A stretch of DNA of 49,677 nucleotides from Promethearchaeia archaeon (GTDB lineage: Archaea > Asgardarchaeota > Lokiarchaeia > Sigyniarchaeales > SOKP01). Positions 9,621 through 19,730 of the stretch are shown piece after piece. A model generated the notes under the pieces. That model was not told the origin of the DNA, searched no databases, and worked only from the letters and a program-made list of their open reading frames with translations. The position numbers and the translations under genes are program-made. Position 1 is the stretch's first letter. Every line of letters begins with the position of its first letter. The DNA lies in the NCBI GenBank assembly GCA_029856235.1, contig JAHQWP010000042.1:1-49677 (forward strand), written 5' to 3'.

Positions 9621-12620
9621 TTAGTTAATGGGAATCTTAACTATAAACTTAGAACCTTTACTTTTTCCTTCAGATTCAGCCCAAATGTCTCCTCGGTGGA
9701 GATTAATAATTTCCTTCGATAAAAACAATCCTAATCCCGTACTTCCTAAATCCATGTTAAGATCTTTTTTGAGTGGAGACTCAATTGTACTGAATTTTTT
9801 GAATAGATTGTCAATTTCCTCTTTTGTTAATCCAACTCCTGAGTCTTTTATTTCTATATGGGCAAAATGAGCATCAGCCTTCAATTTAATATTAATTTTC
9901 CCATTAGGAGGAGTGTATTTTATTGCATTTGAAATAATATTCGTTAAAACAAGTTCTATTCGAGACTCGTCTATGTTCATATAAAGATCAGGTATAATAT
10001 CAAGGTTTATTTGGTGGTTGCGCTTGTTGCTAAAGTACTTCATTTCTTTGATGCAATTTATTATTATGTCACTAATGTTAGTTTTACTTTTATGGAGTTT
10101 AAAAGTTTCAGATTCCATTAAAGAAATGTCAAGTAGATCGTCTACGAGTTTTTTAATTCTTTTAGTTCCAATAGATGCCATTTCTAATAATTCCAATTGA
10201 TCTGGATTGAAATTATCTTTATGTAAAAGGTCTAAAAGTTGGTAGGCTCCATAAACTGTTGTGATTGGAGTTTTTAACTCGTGAGAGGCTCTATCTATAA
10301 ATTCCTTTCTCATCTCATTTAATTCCTTTAGTTTTATCTCTAATTCTTTTGTACCAGAAATATCGTGAACCATCACCATTAGAATTGGTTTTTCTTCCAA
10401 TTTCACCAATGATGATTCAATAGTTACCCATATGAGACTTCCATCTTTTTTCGTTAATCGTATCTCGATTGGATTAATCAATTCTCCGCTAGCTATAATT
10501 TTAAGCCTTTTTGATAGAATGGGTAAATATTCAGGAAGAATTATATTAAGATTGGCAAAATGTTTACCAATAAGTTCATTTCTATTGTAATTTATCAGTT
10601 TTTCTAAAGAGGGATTACAATCTTCAATTTTACCCGAGGAATCAATTAATAATATCGAAACTGGTGATTTTTCAAATAGGACCCTATATTTTTCCTCAGA
10701 TTCTTTTAATTCCTCTTTTGCCTTTTTTTTTTCAGTTATATCTATGTAGGATGTTAAGAAAGCTGGCTTATTTTGAAACATAATACTTTTGTTGTAGACA
10801 TCTAACCAAATTATATTACCGTTTTTATGAATACCTCGAGCTTCATAAAATTGGAACATATTCTCGTTTTGCTTTCCCATTTTGGTTGCTATTTCAATGA
10901 TTTTTTTCTTATCTTCGGGATATATAATTTTAAAAAATTCTCCTGTAGACCAACTCAAAAGTTCATTTGCAGAATATCCTAGGATGTCCGCAAGTGTTTC
11001 ATTGACATATTTTATCTTTTCTTCTTGGATAATAGATATACCCATTAAAGATTGCTCAGTAATCGTTCGGAACTGTTCTTCAGATTCTTTAATTCTTTCT
11101 TCAGCTTTAACCATTTCAGTAACATCGTGGATTATACTCCGCATGCCTACAATTTTTGAACCCTTATAAATCGGGGTAGCTTTAATAGTTCCGTAAAAAA
11201 GAGATCCGTCTTTTTTTCTGAATTGCATTATACCAGGATCGACAGTTTTACCCCTAAATATTAGGTTAAGGTTCCTAATAACTTCATCTCTATCTTCTTC
11301 TCGAATGAAATCATTTGCATTTAGTCCTTTTTTGAAGTCTTCATGGGAATATCCGAATATTTCTGAAGCGATTGCATTAGTATAGACTAATTTGAAATTT
11401 AAATCTATTTCAAAGATAACTTCTGGCAATGAGTTTGCTAAATCTTTGTATTTCTTTTCTGATTCAATTAAATTTTGAGCAGCTTCCTTTCTTTCACTTA
11501 TATCTCTTGCAATAGTGAGAACATAGTTATTCCCATCTGGATTTTTATAGTAATCAGCAGTTGTTTCCATCCAGACATACTTACCATTATTATTTCTAAT
11601 CCTTGTTTCAATGGACTTATACCTGTCTTTTAATGCTTTTATGACTAATTCTCGATCATCAGGGTGAATAAGATCTAATGCTTTTTTACCTAATAATTCC
11701 TCTGAAGAATATCCCATCAATCTTTTATGAGCTCTTTCGTTAATATAAACTATTTTTAAGTGATTATCAACCACTGTTATTAAATCTTGGGCATTTTCTG
11801 ATAATAATCTATACTTTTCTTCCGAATCTTTTATTTTGTCTTGAGCAATTTTCATTTCTGTAATGTCGTGAATTATACACCTAACTCCAATAACTTTACT
11901 TTCTTTGAAAATTCGGCTTGCGTAAACATTAGCAAAAAAAGATGTTCCATCTTTTCTCTTTAAATTCAATATTAATGGCTTTATATATTCTCCCCTAAAA
12001 ATTTGCTTAGTTTGTTTTAGAACCACTTCTTTATCGTCTAAAGATATGAATTGAAAAATATCCATGCCACCTCTGAATTCCTCCATCGTATAACCAAATA
12101 TTTTAGAGGCGATTAAATTAGTATAAGTTATATTAAAAGCTAAGTCAATATCAAAAATAACCTCTGGAAGAGAATCTGCTAAAACTCGATATTTTTCTTC
12201 AGATTCTTTGACTTCTTGTTCTAAACTCTTGCGTAGGCTTATGTCTTGCGTTAAGACTTGAATATAAGTTTTATTATCAAGCTCAATTTTTGATGCTGTT
12301 ACATTAACCCAAATGAGTTTTTTATCATAATTATAGATTTGAATATCTTCCGGGCCGAATATACCCCCCTCGAATAAATGTGTGAAGACTTTTTTCATAC
12401 GGACCATTTCCTCTTCGGAAACATCGTAGAGTTCGGAAAACTGACGACCAATTAAGGTTTCTCTTTTAAAACCAAAAAGATTTAAAGTGGCAGAATTCAT
12501 CTCTACAACTCGACCATTAATATCTATTAGTACGATAGAAATTGGAGTCTTGTCAAAAAGTAGTCTATAATTATCTTGAGGGAGGAAAAATTCCTCTGCT
12601 TCATTATTAGGGCTTGTCAA
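9621..12620 (-). CDS. Multi-PAS sensor histidine kinase (soluble, about six PAS domains)
   Basis: Six PAS-like repeats (e.g. SLPEVIFDIDLAFNITYTNLIASKIFGYTMEEF); H-box FIDRASHELKTPITTVYGAYQLL; N-box LTNIISNAIKYTPPNGKI; G-boxes DSGVGLTKEEI, STGLGLFLSKEIINLHRGDIWAES. Confidence 0.93.
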   Translation of the reverse strand: MTSPNNEAEEFFLPQDNYRLLFDKTPISIVLIDINGRVVEMNSATLNLFGFKRETLIGRQFSELYDVSEEEMVRMKKVFTHLFEGGIFGPEDIQIYNYDKKLIWVNVTASKIELDNKTYIQVLTQDISLRKSLEQEVKESEEKYRVLADSLPEVIFDIDLAFNITYTNLIASKIFGYTMEEFRGGMDIFQFISLDDKEVVLKQTKQIFRGEYIKPLILNLKRKDGTSFFANVYASRIFKESKVIGVRCIIHDITEMKIAQDKIKDSEEKYRLLSENAQDLITVVDNHLKIVYINERAHKRLMGYSSEELLGKKALDLIHPDDRELVIKALKDRYKSIETRIRNNNGKYVWMETTADYYKNPDGNNYVLTIARDISERKEAAQNLIESEKKYKDLANSLPEVIFEIDLNFKLVYTNAIASEIFGYSHEDFKKGLNANDFIREEDRDEVIRNLNLIFRGKTVDPGIMQFRKKDGSLFYGTIKATPIYKGSKIVGMRSIIHDVTEMVKAEERIKESEEQFRTITEQSLMGISIIQEEKIKYVNETLADILGYSANELLSWSTGEFFKIIYPEDKKKIIEIATKMGKQNENMFQFYEARGIHKNGNIIWLDVYNKSIMFQNKPAFLTSYIDITEKKKAKEELKESEEKYRVLFEKSPVSILLIDSSGKIEDCNPSLEKLINYNRNELIGKHFANLNIILPEYLPILSKRLKIIASGELINPIEIRLTKKDGSLIWVTIESSLVKLEEKPILMVMVHDISGTKELEIKLKELNEMRKEFIDRASHELKTPITTVYGAYQLLDLLHKDNFNPDQLELLEMASIGTKRIKKLVDDLLDISLMESETFKLHKSKTNISDIIINCIKEMKYFSNKRNHQINLDIIPDLYMNIDESRIELVLTNIISNAIKYTPPNGKINIKLKADAHFAHIEIKDSGVGLTKEEIDNLFKKFSTIESPLKKDLNMDLGSTGLGLFLSKEIINLHRGDIWAESEGKSKGSKFIVKIPIN

Positions 12621-12750
12621 AATTCTTAATTAATAAGAATCCAATTGATTCTATTTTCAATTTATTAAATTAGTAAATTAATAAATTCAGTATTTTTTAA
12701 TATTCTCTTTATCCTCAAAGTGCGTTTGACTTTCTAAAATAAAAATTTTG

Positions 12751-14274
12751 TTAAGTATGTTTTTTTCTGTGTTCTGAATACTGATAAAGTACTTTTAAAC
12801 ATTTTGGTGGAGCATCCCAAAAATCAAAAGTAGGTAATTCTGATGATATGAATTTTTGAAACCAAGGAAATCGGTATGGAAAAGGTCCACAAAAATAAAC
12901 AGGTATAGAATACTTCTGCATAAGTCTCTTAACAGGTTTTAAGACAGATCTTTCTAACATAAAAGACATTTTTTTTAAATTTTCATCGATCACCATACCA
13001 GAGTTTTCAATTGTTTCCATTACATCATCAAAATCAAAGAGTCCCCATACAATTATCCCATCAATTTCTCCTGATTTCATCAACATTTTAGGAAATTTAT
13101 AGAATAGGTTAAAGAAGTTTGCATCGAAAGTAACATCGATAGGATTGTTCGCGCTTGCAGTAAATGGTATCAATTCTGATAACTCATCCTTTAGTTGCGT
13201 AGAAAATTCTGGAACCTCTAATCCATAGAGTTCTAAAGATTTTGCCATCATTGAACCACTACCTCCTGAATCGGTAATAATTCCAACCCGTTTACCTTTC
13301 ATAAATATGTTGTATTTTTGAGCAAACGATAATGTTCTCAAATAGTATAAGAAATCCTTAACGGAATTTGTTGAAATTATACCTGAATCTTTGAAAACAG
13401 CATCATAAATTTTTTGATTACCACTTAGAGAACCTGTGTGACTTTTAATCGACCTATTTGCGGCAATAGTTCCACCGGTATAAATTGCCACAATTGGTTT
13501 AAAAGGGGTGATTTCCTTTGCAACTTTAATAAACTCTTTTCCTCGTTTGATTTCTTCGATATAAAGCCCAATTACCTCGGTGCGGGGATCATCTTTAAAG
13601 TATTGTAGAAAATCGACCATGTCGATATTTCTTTCATTACCAATTGATATTGATGTACTAATATTTACACCCATTTCTTTAGCATGCCAGAAAGTTTGAG
13701 CCGCGATTGTGCCTGATTGGCTTATAATTGAAATATTTCCTCTTTTTGGTATTGCGTAGGGCCAAAAAGTATTCAAATATGCATCCTCCATTTCAGGAAA
13801 TCCATACCAGGCATTATAAATTCCTAGACAGTTCGGACCGATAAACCGCATATTATATTTTGTGGCGATATCGTCGATCTTTTTTGAGAACTTAACTCCC
13901 TCTTCTCCAATCTCTCTAAATCCACCTGAAGTTATTAGCAGGTTTTTAATTCCTTTTTGACCACATTCTTCCATAACTTGAGGAACAGCTCTTGTAGGTA
14001 ATATAAGGAATGCGAGATCAGGTATTATTGGTAGATCTTTTACTGATTCATATGCCTTAAATCCTTGAATCGTTTCTAGTCTGGGATGCACTGGATATAT
14101 ACTATTAGCAAATCCTCCACCGGCTATAATGTTTCGCAGCTGCATTGAACCCATCGTGGTAAGTAAATTATCATTTGCACCAAATATCGCAATACTCGTT
14201 GGATTAAGAAATTGATGCAAAAAATGATCCTTCTTCAGTTCCTTTTCTTCGTTTTCAGCCAAAATTAAACTCAA
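12751..14274 (-). CDS. Acetate/acyl-CoA ligase (ADP-forming), alpha-subunit-type (CoA-binding and ligase-CoA domains)
   Basis: PTSIAIFGANDN, LLITSGGFREIGEEG, RFIGPNCLGIYN, SISIGNERNIDMVDFLQYF, SHTGSLSGN. Confidence 0.85.
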   Translation of the reverse strand: MSLILAENEEKELKKDHFLHQFLNPTSIAIFGANDNLLTTMGSMQLRNIIAGGGFANSIYPVHPRLETIQGFKAYESVKDLPIIPDLAFLILPTRAVPQVMEECGQKGIKNLLITSGGFREIGEEGVKFSKKIDDIATKYNMRFIGPNCLGIYNAWYGFPEMEDAYLNTFWPYAIPKRGNISIISQSGTIAAQTFWHAKEMGVNISTSISIGNERNIDMVDFLQYFKDDPRTEVIGLYIEEIKRGKEFIKVAKEITPFKPIVAIYTGGTIAANRSIKSHTGSLSGNQKIYDAVFKDSGIISTNSVKDFLYYLRTLSFAQKYNIFMKGKRVGIITDSGGSGSMMAKSLELYGLEVPEFSTQLKDELSELIPFTASANNPIDVTFDANFFNLFYKFPKMLMKSGEIDGIIVWGLFDFDDVMETIENSGMVIDENLKKMSFMLERSVLKPVKRLMQKYSIPVYFCGPFPYRFPWFQKFISSELPTFDFWDAPPKCLKVLYQYSEHRKKHT

Positions 14275-14349
14275 ATATAAGAATTATTTTTGTGTAAAAT
14301 CAATTAATGCATAAAGTATTGCTTAAAATTTGAGGGTTTTTTTTTTTCA

Positions 14350-14493
14350 CTACATAAATGAAAGATTTTTAAGTAATCTGACTCCTTCAAATTCTTCCTG
14401 ACATAAGGTTTGTAATTCCTTGTAATTCAATTTTCCCCCGCTTTCTTCTAGCTTGTTGACGATGAATTCTTCTTCTATTGATAATTCTGACAT
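14350..14493 (-). CDS. Small ORF, 47 aa (MSELSIEEEFIVNKLEESGGKLNYKELQTLCQEEFEGVRLLKNLSFM)
   Basis: Manual translation; resembles a truncated winged-helix half. Below ORF-track cutoff. Confidence 0.35.
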   Translation of the reverse strand: MSELSIEEEFIVNKLEESGGKLNYKELQTLCQEEFEGVRLLKNLSFM

Positions 14494-14535
14494 AATAATA
14501 TAGTTAAAACATTTGGTATAAATATTTAATTTATT

Positions 14536-15045
14536 TCATTTTTTACCAGTACTGCCGAATCCTCCTAAACCTCGTTCGGATTCGGGTAATTCATCAGTTT
14601 CTACAAATTCATAGTCATGAATTTTGCCTAGAATTATTTGACATATCCTTTCTCCTTTTCTTAAAATAACATCAGTATTTGAAAGGTTTACAACGATCGC
14701 CATCCATTCGTTTCTATACCCAGTGTCAATTGTTCCGGGAGAGTTTACAATAGACAACCCTTCCCACAAACCTAATCCACTTCGTGGAACGACCTTGAAG
14801 TAATATCCCTCTGGAATTGCTGTTGCAAACCCCAAAGGACAACCAATTCGTTCTAAGGGTTTGAGAGTATAGGAGTCAGATTTAATTTCTAATAACTCTC
14901 TTTTACCATTTTCGTTGATAATTTTCTTAAAACCTAGAATGTGTGCGTCAGCACCAGCATCTCCTTTCTTTGACGGTTTAGGGACGATAGCTTCCTTATT
15001 AATTTTCTTAAAAGGGATCTTCAACTTGTTTGTATACTCTTTCAT
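14536..15045 (-). CDS. dut: dUTP diphosphatase (dUTPase)
   Basis: KKGDAGADAH, VVPRSGLGL, NSPGTIDTGYRNEW, GERICQIIL and C-terminal RGLGGFGSTG motifs. Confidence 0.92.
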   Translation of the reverse strand: MKEYTNKLKIPFKKINKEAIVPKPSKKGDAGADAHILGFKKIINENGKRELLEIKSDSYTLKPLERIGCPLGFATAIPEGYYFKVVPRSGLGLWEGLSIVNSPGTIDTGYRNEWMAIVVNLSNTDVILRKGERICQIILGKIHDYEFVETDELPESERGLGGFGSTGKK

Positions 15046-15195
15046 CTTAGTATATCTTATATTTCAGAATATAAAAAAGAGTTTTTATTAAAGAATAATT
15101 AAAACTGATAAGAAATAATAATATAAAATCATTAATCATTAACAGAACTATCATCTAAAGATTTAACTTATGAAATAATGATTAAATGAGAGATT

Positions 15196-15651
15196 ATGAT
15201 AGAGACCGAACGATATGATCCCAGGTTAGATAGAGAAAGTCTTTTCTCTATTTTTGAAGATTTTATCCAAAATAAGTCCTATTTCGTATCAACTTGGCAG
15301 GAATTTGAAAAAGAATTAAACAAACGAGTTTTAGACCTTCAATATCGGAATTCTATGATAGTTGCTAAAGAAGATGGAGTAATTGTTGGATGGGGGACTT
15401 ACACTTTAATTGAAGATTACTTGGGTAAAAAAAGAGCCCTTATACACCAAGTCTTAACAAAAAGGGAAAATTCTTATAGAAAGGGAATTGAAGAGATTAT
15501 AATTCGCGAACTGCAAATGTATATTAAAAGAAGCCTTAATTTAGATAAAGTATTTTTAATTTGCCAAGATTCAGATAGCGCTCTAAGAAACTTAGTTATG
15601 AAGCTTGGTGCGAAGAAATCCAAGGATTATTGGTATGAAACGGAAATCTAA
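15196..15651 (+). CDS. Putative GNAT-like acetyltransferase
   Basis: MIVAKEDGVIVGWGTYTLI ... LIHQVLTKRENSYRKGIEEIIIRELQMY ... SALRNLVMKLGAKKSKDYWYETE: GNAT-like order. Confidence 0.55.
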   Translation: MIETERYDPRLDRESLFSIFEDFIQNKSYFVSTWQEFEKELNKRVLDLQYRNSMIVAKEDGVIVGWGTYTLIEDYLGKKRALIHQVLTKRENSYRKGIEEIIIRELQMYIKRSLNLDKVFLICQDSDSALRNLVMKLGAKKSKDYWYETEI

Positions 15652-15661
15652 GTGGTAATTT

Positions 15662-16408
15662 TTGATTGATAAAGAGAAGCTTGTTGAAAAAGCAAAAAAT
15701 CTAGTAAAAAATGAAGAGTTCGAAAAAGCAATAAAAATTTTCGAAGATCTCTATCAAGAAAAGCCTGACAACGACATAAAAAATAATCTTATAGATGCTA
15801 TGTTAGCATATGGTGGATTTTTAAATGATGAATATGTTCTAGAGTACCAGAAATCAATCAGTATTTTCAAACGGATAATAGATCTCGACTCAGAAAACTA
15901 CAGGGCACATTATAACCTAGGAATTGCCTATTTTAATTTAAACCGATTTGAGGAGGCTCTGAACTCATACGAAATGGCGATTTCGATCAACCCGGATTAT
16001 AAACATGGCTATTATAACATCGGATTACTCCATGAAGCAACTGAAAACTTAGAGAAAGCTGCTAAGTCTTATGAGAAAGCTTTGGAAATTGATCCAAATT
16101 ATGTTTACGCCATGCACGCACTGAAAGCAGTTAGGATGAATATGGATAATTCCGTTGAAACCAAAAACAAAACTCAAGAGATTAAAGATAAAGTTGAGAA
16201 ATTGAAATCAGTATTAAGTATTTCAAAACGAGTAAGATTTGACATGATACAAGATATTCTAAATGTGAATAAAGAAACCCTTCTGGATATTATTATTATC
16301 TGGGGAAATAAAAATTATTGCGAAATCGATGGAGATTATTTAATTATAAACAAAGAATCCTTAGCTCAATTTTTTGAAGATTTAAATCAAAATAGCCTAG
16401 AGATTTAA
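15662..16408 (+). CDS. TPR-repeat protein
   Basis: YRAHYNLGIAYFNLNRFEEALNSYEMAISINPDYKHGYYNIGLLHEATENLEKAAKSYEKALEIDPNYVYA; TTG start. Confidence 0.88.
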   Translation: MIDKEKLVEKAKNLVKNEEFEKAIKIFEDLYQEKPDNDIKNNLIDAMLAYGGFLNDEYVLEYQKSISIFKRIIDLDSENYRAHYNLGIAYFNLNRFEEALNSYEMAISINPDYKHGYYNIGLLHEATENLEKAAKSYEKALEIDPNYVYAMHALKAVRMNMDNSVETKNKTQEIKDKVEKLKSVLSISKRVRFDMIQDILNVNKETLLDIIIIWGNKNYCEIDGDYLIINKESLAQFFEDLNQNSLEI

Positions 16409-16418
16409 CTTTTTTAGA

Positions 16419-16526
16419 TTATTTTTTTAAGAGTTTATTGTTTATAACGCAACATGCTATAATAACAACTAAAGATATAATTCCCGCGACAATATACCCC
16501 CCGTAAGTATCAAACAGTGCGTCCAT
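16419..16526 (-). CDS. Predicted 35-aa single-TM peptide
   Basis: Manual translation MDALFDTYGGYIVAGIISLVVIIACCVINNKLLKK: one hydrophobic span plus Lys-rich tail. Absent from ORF track. Confidence 0.5.
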   Translation of the reverse strand: MDALFDTYGGYIVAGIISLVVIIACCVINNKLLKK

Positions 16527-16677
16527 AATAATTCCGTTGTTTTTTTCATTTTTATAAATTTATTTTATATGAAAATCTAAACTATGTATGTTTTTAAAAT
16601 TATTTTATAAAAATAATTGAATTTGGAATATGAGGTCAGAAATAAGAAAAAAATAGAAAAATTAATTTAATAATCCT

Positions 16678-16884
16678 TTACCGCTCAATCTGGAAATTGA
16701 CTTGTACTCGAACTCGATATATGAGCTTGTCTTGATCTTCTTTTACCTTGACATCTGATTCGACGATTTGGATATTTCTTATACCACGAAGCGATTTTTT
16801 AGCCTCGTCGAAAGCAACTCTTACTGCATCTGCCCAATTTTTATCGCTTGTGGCTACTAATTGAATACTTTTATATACTGATAT
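16678..16884 (-). CDS. Dodecin-family flavin-binding protein, apparent AUA start codon
   Basis: Manual translation from ATA: (M)SVYKSIQLVATSDKNWADAVRVAFDEAKKSLRGIRNIQIVESDVKVKEDQDKLIYRVRVQVNFQIER. The only other upstream in-frame codons are ATT AAA, preceded by TGA; AGGTGA lies upstream of ATA. Confidence 0.85.
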   Translation of the reverse strand: MSVYKSIQLVATSDKNWADAVRVAFDEAKKSLRGIRNIQIVESDVKVKEDQDKLIYRVRVQVNFQIER

Positions 16885-16910
16885 TTTAATTCACCTTTTA
16901 AAATTTATTT

Positions 16911-16940
16911 TTACTAAAATCATTGTAGAAATTTTAGTAA
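16911..16940. repeat. Perfect 10-bp inverted repeat, TTACTAAAAT-cattgtagaa-ATTTTAGTAA
   Basis: Arms 16911-16920 and 16931-16940 are exact reverse complements, between the thiolase stop and dodecin start. Confidence 0.7.
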
Positions 16941-17043
16941 GACTAATTGTAATTGTTTGATATTTAAATATTTCTGAAATAATTTCTGAAGTTTAAAAAA
17001 AAGAGAAAAAAATAGTATTTATGTAATTATTTAAAAAAACAGA

Positions 17044-18321
17044 TTAAGCATCGATATTTTCGATTATTGTAGCAACGCCCTGTCCACCACCGCAACAGGC
17101 ATTAGCAATCCCATATTTCGCTTTTTTATCTTTTAATATTCGAGCTAATGTGCCAGGTAATCTAATCATGGTAGCCCCTAATGGATGTCCAATTGCTGTG
17201 GAGCCGCCCATAATGTTAACTTTTTCTTCTGGGATGTTGAAATGTTTCATACAGTTTAACGCGACAATGCAGAATGCTTCATTTATTTCCCAATAATCTA
17301 TGTCGTCTGCAGTTAAACCAGCGTGTTTTAAAGCCATTTCGGTTGCAGGAACGGGACCACGCCCCATAACACTAGGTTCTACACCTGCCCATCCAATCGA
17401 TACTATTTTTGCTAATGGTTCTAATCCTCGTTTTTTTGCTTCTTCAGCTTCCATCATAAGGCAAGTAGTAGCCCCTGCATTCAATGGAGACGAATTTCCC
17501 GCGGTTATTACGCCCTCAGCAGTACCTTCCCTTTCTTTATAGCCTGCTCTGCCTCCATTCTTTTCCAAATAAAATGGTTTTGACAATCTTCGTAATCCCG
17601 CAACACTTTCAAGAGTAGATTTTCTTGCAGCCATATCCTTTTCAACCATCATTGGCTCTTCGATATTACCATCAACATGGCCCTCAACGCCTATAATTTC
17701 GCCTTTAAACCAACCGGCTTCTTGATTATCAACTGTCAAATTATGAGCTCTGACGCCAAATTTGTCCATATCTTCTTTAGTGAATTTAGGCATTTCCTCT
17801 TCGTACAATTTTTGAGCCGTCTGTAACATATTAATCGTTGTCATAAGATCATATTGGGGTCGATACCATTTGCTCTTTTTATTCACCATTCCTAAATTTG
17901 GGTTAACATGGGTATTTTGCATGTCAACACGAGTCATATGTTCAACTCCTCCTGCTAAACAGATTTTGCTATATCCTGTCATGATTTCCATAATTCCAAC
18001 ATGCATTCCACTCCCAGCGGAACCACATTGTCGATCTACAAACATGGCAGGTACAGTTACTGGAAATTCTGCTAGAAATAACGGAAGTCTACCTCCATAA
18101 GTCCAATTTTCAAAAACACCCATAGCAGTTCCTACTGTAAACTCATCAATATCCTTTTTCTCGATGCCTTTATCTGCTAATTTTTGATCAAAAAATTTCA
18201 TCAATAATGTAGCTAACAATTCATCGCTTCTAATCGCGCCAAACACATCTCTCTCGGGCTGTTTTGGTCTAGATCTAGAAAAAGCGGTTCGTGCGTAATC
18301 AATTAACCATACTTCTTTCAT
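17044..18321 (-). CDS. Thiolase (acetyl-CoA C-acetyltransferase family)
   Basis: DRQCGSAGSGMHVGIMEIMTGYSKICLAGGVEHMTRV; NEAFCIVAL; GGSTAIGHPLGATM; NACCGGGQGVATI. Confidence 0.93.
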   Translation of the reverse strand: MKEVWLIDYARTAFSRSRPKQPERDVFGAIRSDELLATLLMKFFDQKLADKGIEKKDIDEFTVGTAMGVFENWTYGGRLPLFLAEFPVTVPAMFVDRQCGSAGSGMHVGIMEIMTGYSKICLAGGVEHMTRVDMQNTHVNPNLGMVNKKSKWYRPQYDLMTTINMLQTAQKLYEEEMPKFTKEDMDKFGVRAHNLTVDNQEAGWFKGEIIGVEGHVDGNIEEPMMVEKDMAARKSTLESVAGLRRLSKPFYLEKNGGRAGYKEREGTAEGVITAGNSSPLNAGATTCLMMEAEEAKKRGLEPLAKIVSIGWAGVEPSVMGRGPVPATEMALKHAGLTADDIDYWEINEAFCIVALNCMKHFNIPEEKVNIMGGSTAIGHPLGATMIRLPGTLARILKDKKAKYGIANACCGGGQGVATIIENIDA

Positions 18322-18533
18322 ACTTTTTTATCCCTCTTATTTTATTATGTTATTAATAGATATTTTCAATTAAATTTTTGATATTAAGGTATGAAGGTGC
18401 AAAAATGTATTAAAGTTTTTGATGATTAGTCTATGGAACTTCAAACATTCATTTACTCATTTTGCTAATATGCTCGAAAAATTATTAAGATTTTATTAGT
18501 ATCATTTTTATTTTTGGAACATTTAGTTAAAAT

Positions 18534-18932
18534 ATGGTAGAAACGATTGTATCGATCATCGCTGGTTCTGAATCCGACAAAGATGTTTATGAAAAGGCAG
18601 AAAAAGTTTTGAAGGAAAATAACATCCCTTATGAACTAAAAATTATTTCTGCTCACCGGGATCCAGACAAATTAGACGATTATTTAAAAAGTTGCCAATC
18701 TTTAGTATATATTACTGTTGCGGGATTGTCTGCAGCTTTACCCGGCGTTGTGGCTTCAAAAACAGATAAACCCGTTATTGGAGTGCCTGTTAGTGCTAAA
18801 TTAGGGGGATTAGATGCGCTATTATCTATAGTCCAAATGCCTCCCAGAATCCCTGTGGCATGCGTAGGAATAGATAGAGGTGAAAATGCAGCGTATTTAG
18901 CAATTAGAATCCTCAATTTATCCAAGAAATAA
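18534..18932 (+). CDS. purE: 5-(carboxyamino)imidazole ribonucleotide mutase / AIR carboxylase
   Basis: [47 protein letters not shown]: PurE signature. Confidence 0.92.
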   Translation: MVETIVSIIAGSESDKDVYEKAEKVLKENNIPYELKIISAHRDPDKLDDYLKSCQSLVYITVAGLSAALPGVVASKTDKPVIGVPVSAKLGGLDALLSIVQMPPRIPVACVGIDRGENAAYLAIRILNLSKK

Positions 18933-18936
18933 TAAT

Positions 18937-19653
18937 ATGGTGATTATTTTGGATGAAAACTTAATTGAACTTGGAAAGAAGAACTCTGCTTTTAAGGTAG
19001 TTGAAGAAAATGTTAAAAAAGGCATGATCTTGGGAATTGGGAGTGGATCTACTGTTGTATATGCCGTGAAAAAGATCGCGGAGATAAATCAGAAAAATAA
19101 TTTGAATCTAAAATGCATCCCAACTTCATTTCAATCTCGCCAATTAATAGTTGAGAACGGACTTACTCTAGTTTCTTTAGATCAATATCCCGATATTGAT
19201 CTGGATATTGATGGAGCAGATGAAATTGACAACGCTTTAAATTTAATTAAGGGTGGGGGAGGATGTTTAGTCCAAGAGAAAATTGTGGCGTCCGCTTCAA
19301 AGAAATTAATAATTATTGCGGATTATACTAAAAAATCAGAGTATCTGGGAGAAAACTGGAAAAAAGGAGTGCCAATTGAGGTAATTCCTTTAGCTTATGT
19401 TCCTATTATGAAGAAATTAGATAAATTAGGAGGTACCCCTGTATTGAGAATGGCTCATGCAAAAGCAGGACCAATTGTCAGCGATAATGGTAACTTTATT
19501 ATCGATGTTGATTTTGGTAAAATCGAAAATCCCTCTGATCTAAACATGAAACTATTGAAGATTCCTGGTGTCGTTGATACCGGCCTTTTTGTAAACATGG
19601 CATCAAAAGCATATATTGGCCAAAAAGATGGAACTGTGACAGTTATTAATTAA
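18937..19653 (+). CDS. rpiA: Ribose-5-phosphate isomerase A
   Basis: GIGSGSTVVYAVKKI, DLDIDGADEID, KGGGGCLVQEKIVASASKKLIIIAD; 4 nt downstream of purE. Confidence 0.92.
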   Translation: MVIILDENLIELGKKNSAFKVVEENVKKGMILGIGSGSTVVYAVKKIAEINQKNNLNLKCIPTSFQSRQLIVENGLTLVSLDQYPDIDLDIDGADEIDNALNLIKGGGGCLVQEKIVASASKKLIIIADYTKKSEYLGENWKKGVPIEVIPLAYVPIMKKLDKLGGTPVLRMAHAKAGPIVSDNGNFIIDVDFGKIENPSDLNMKLLKIPGVVDTGLFVNMASKAYIGQKDGTVTVIN

Positions 19654-19730
19654 AAAATATTACTCTGATTTTCTTACATTTAATAAAATTCTGCTTCTTT
19701 AATTAATTTGGAATAAAAAAAAGGTATGAG

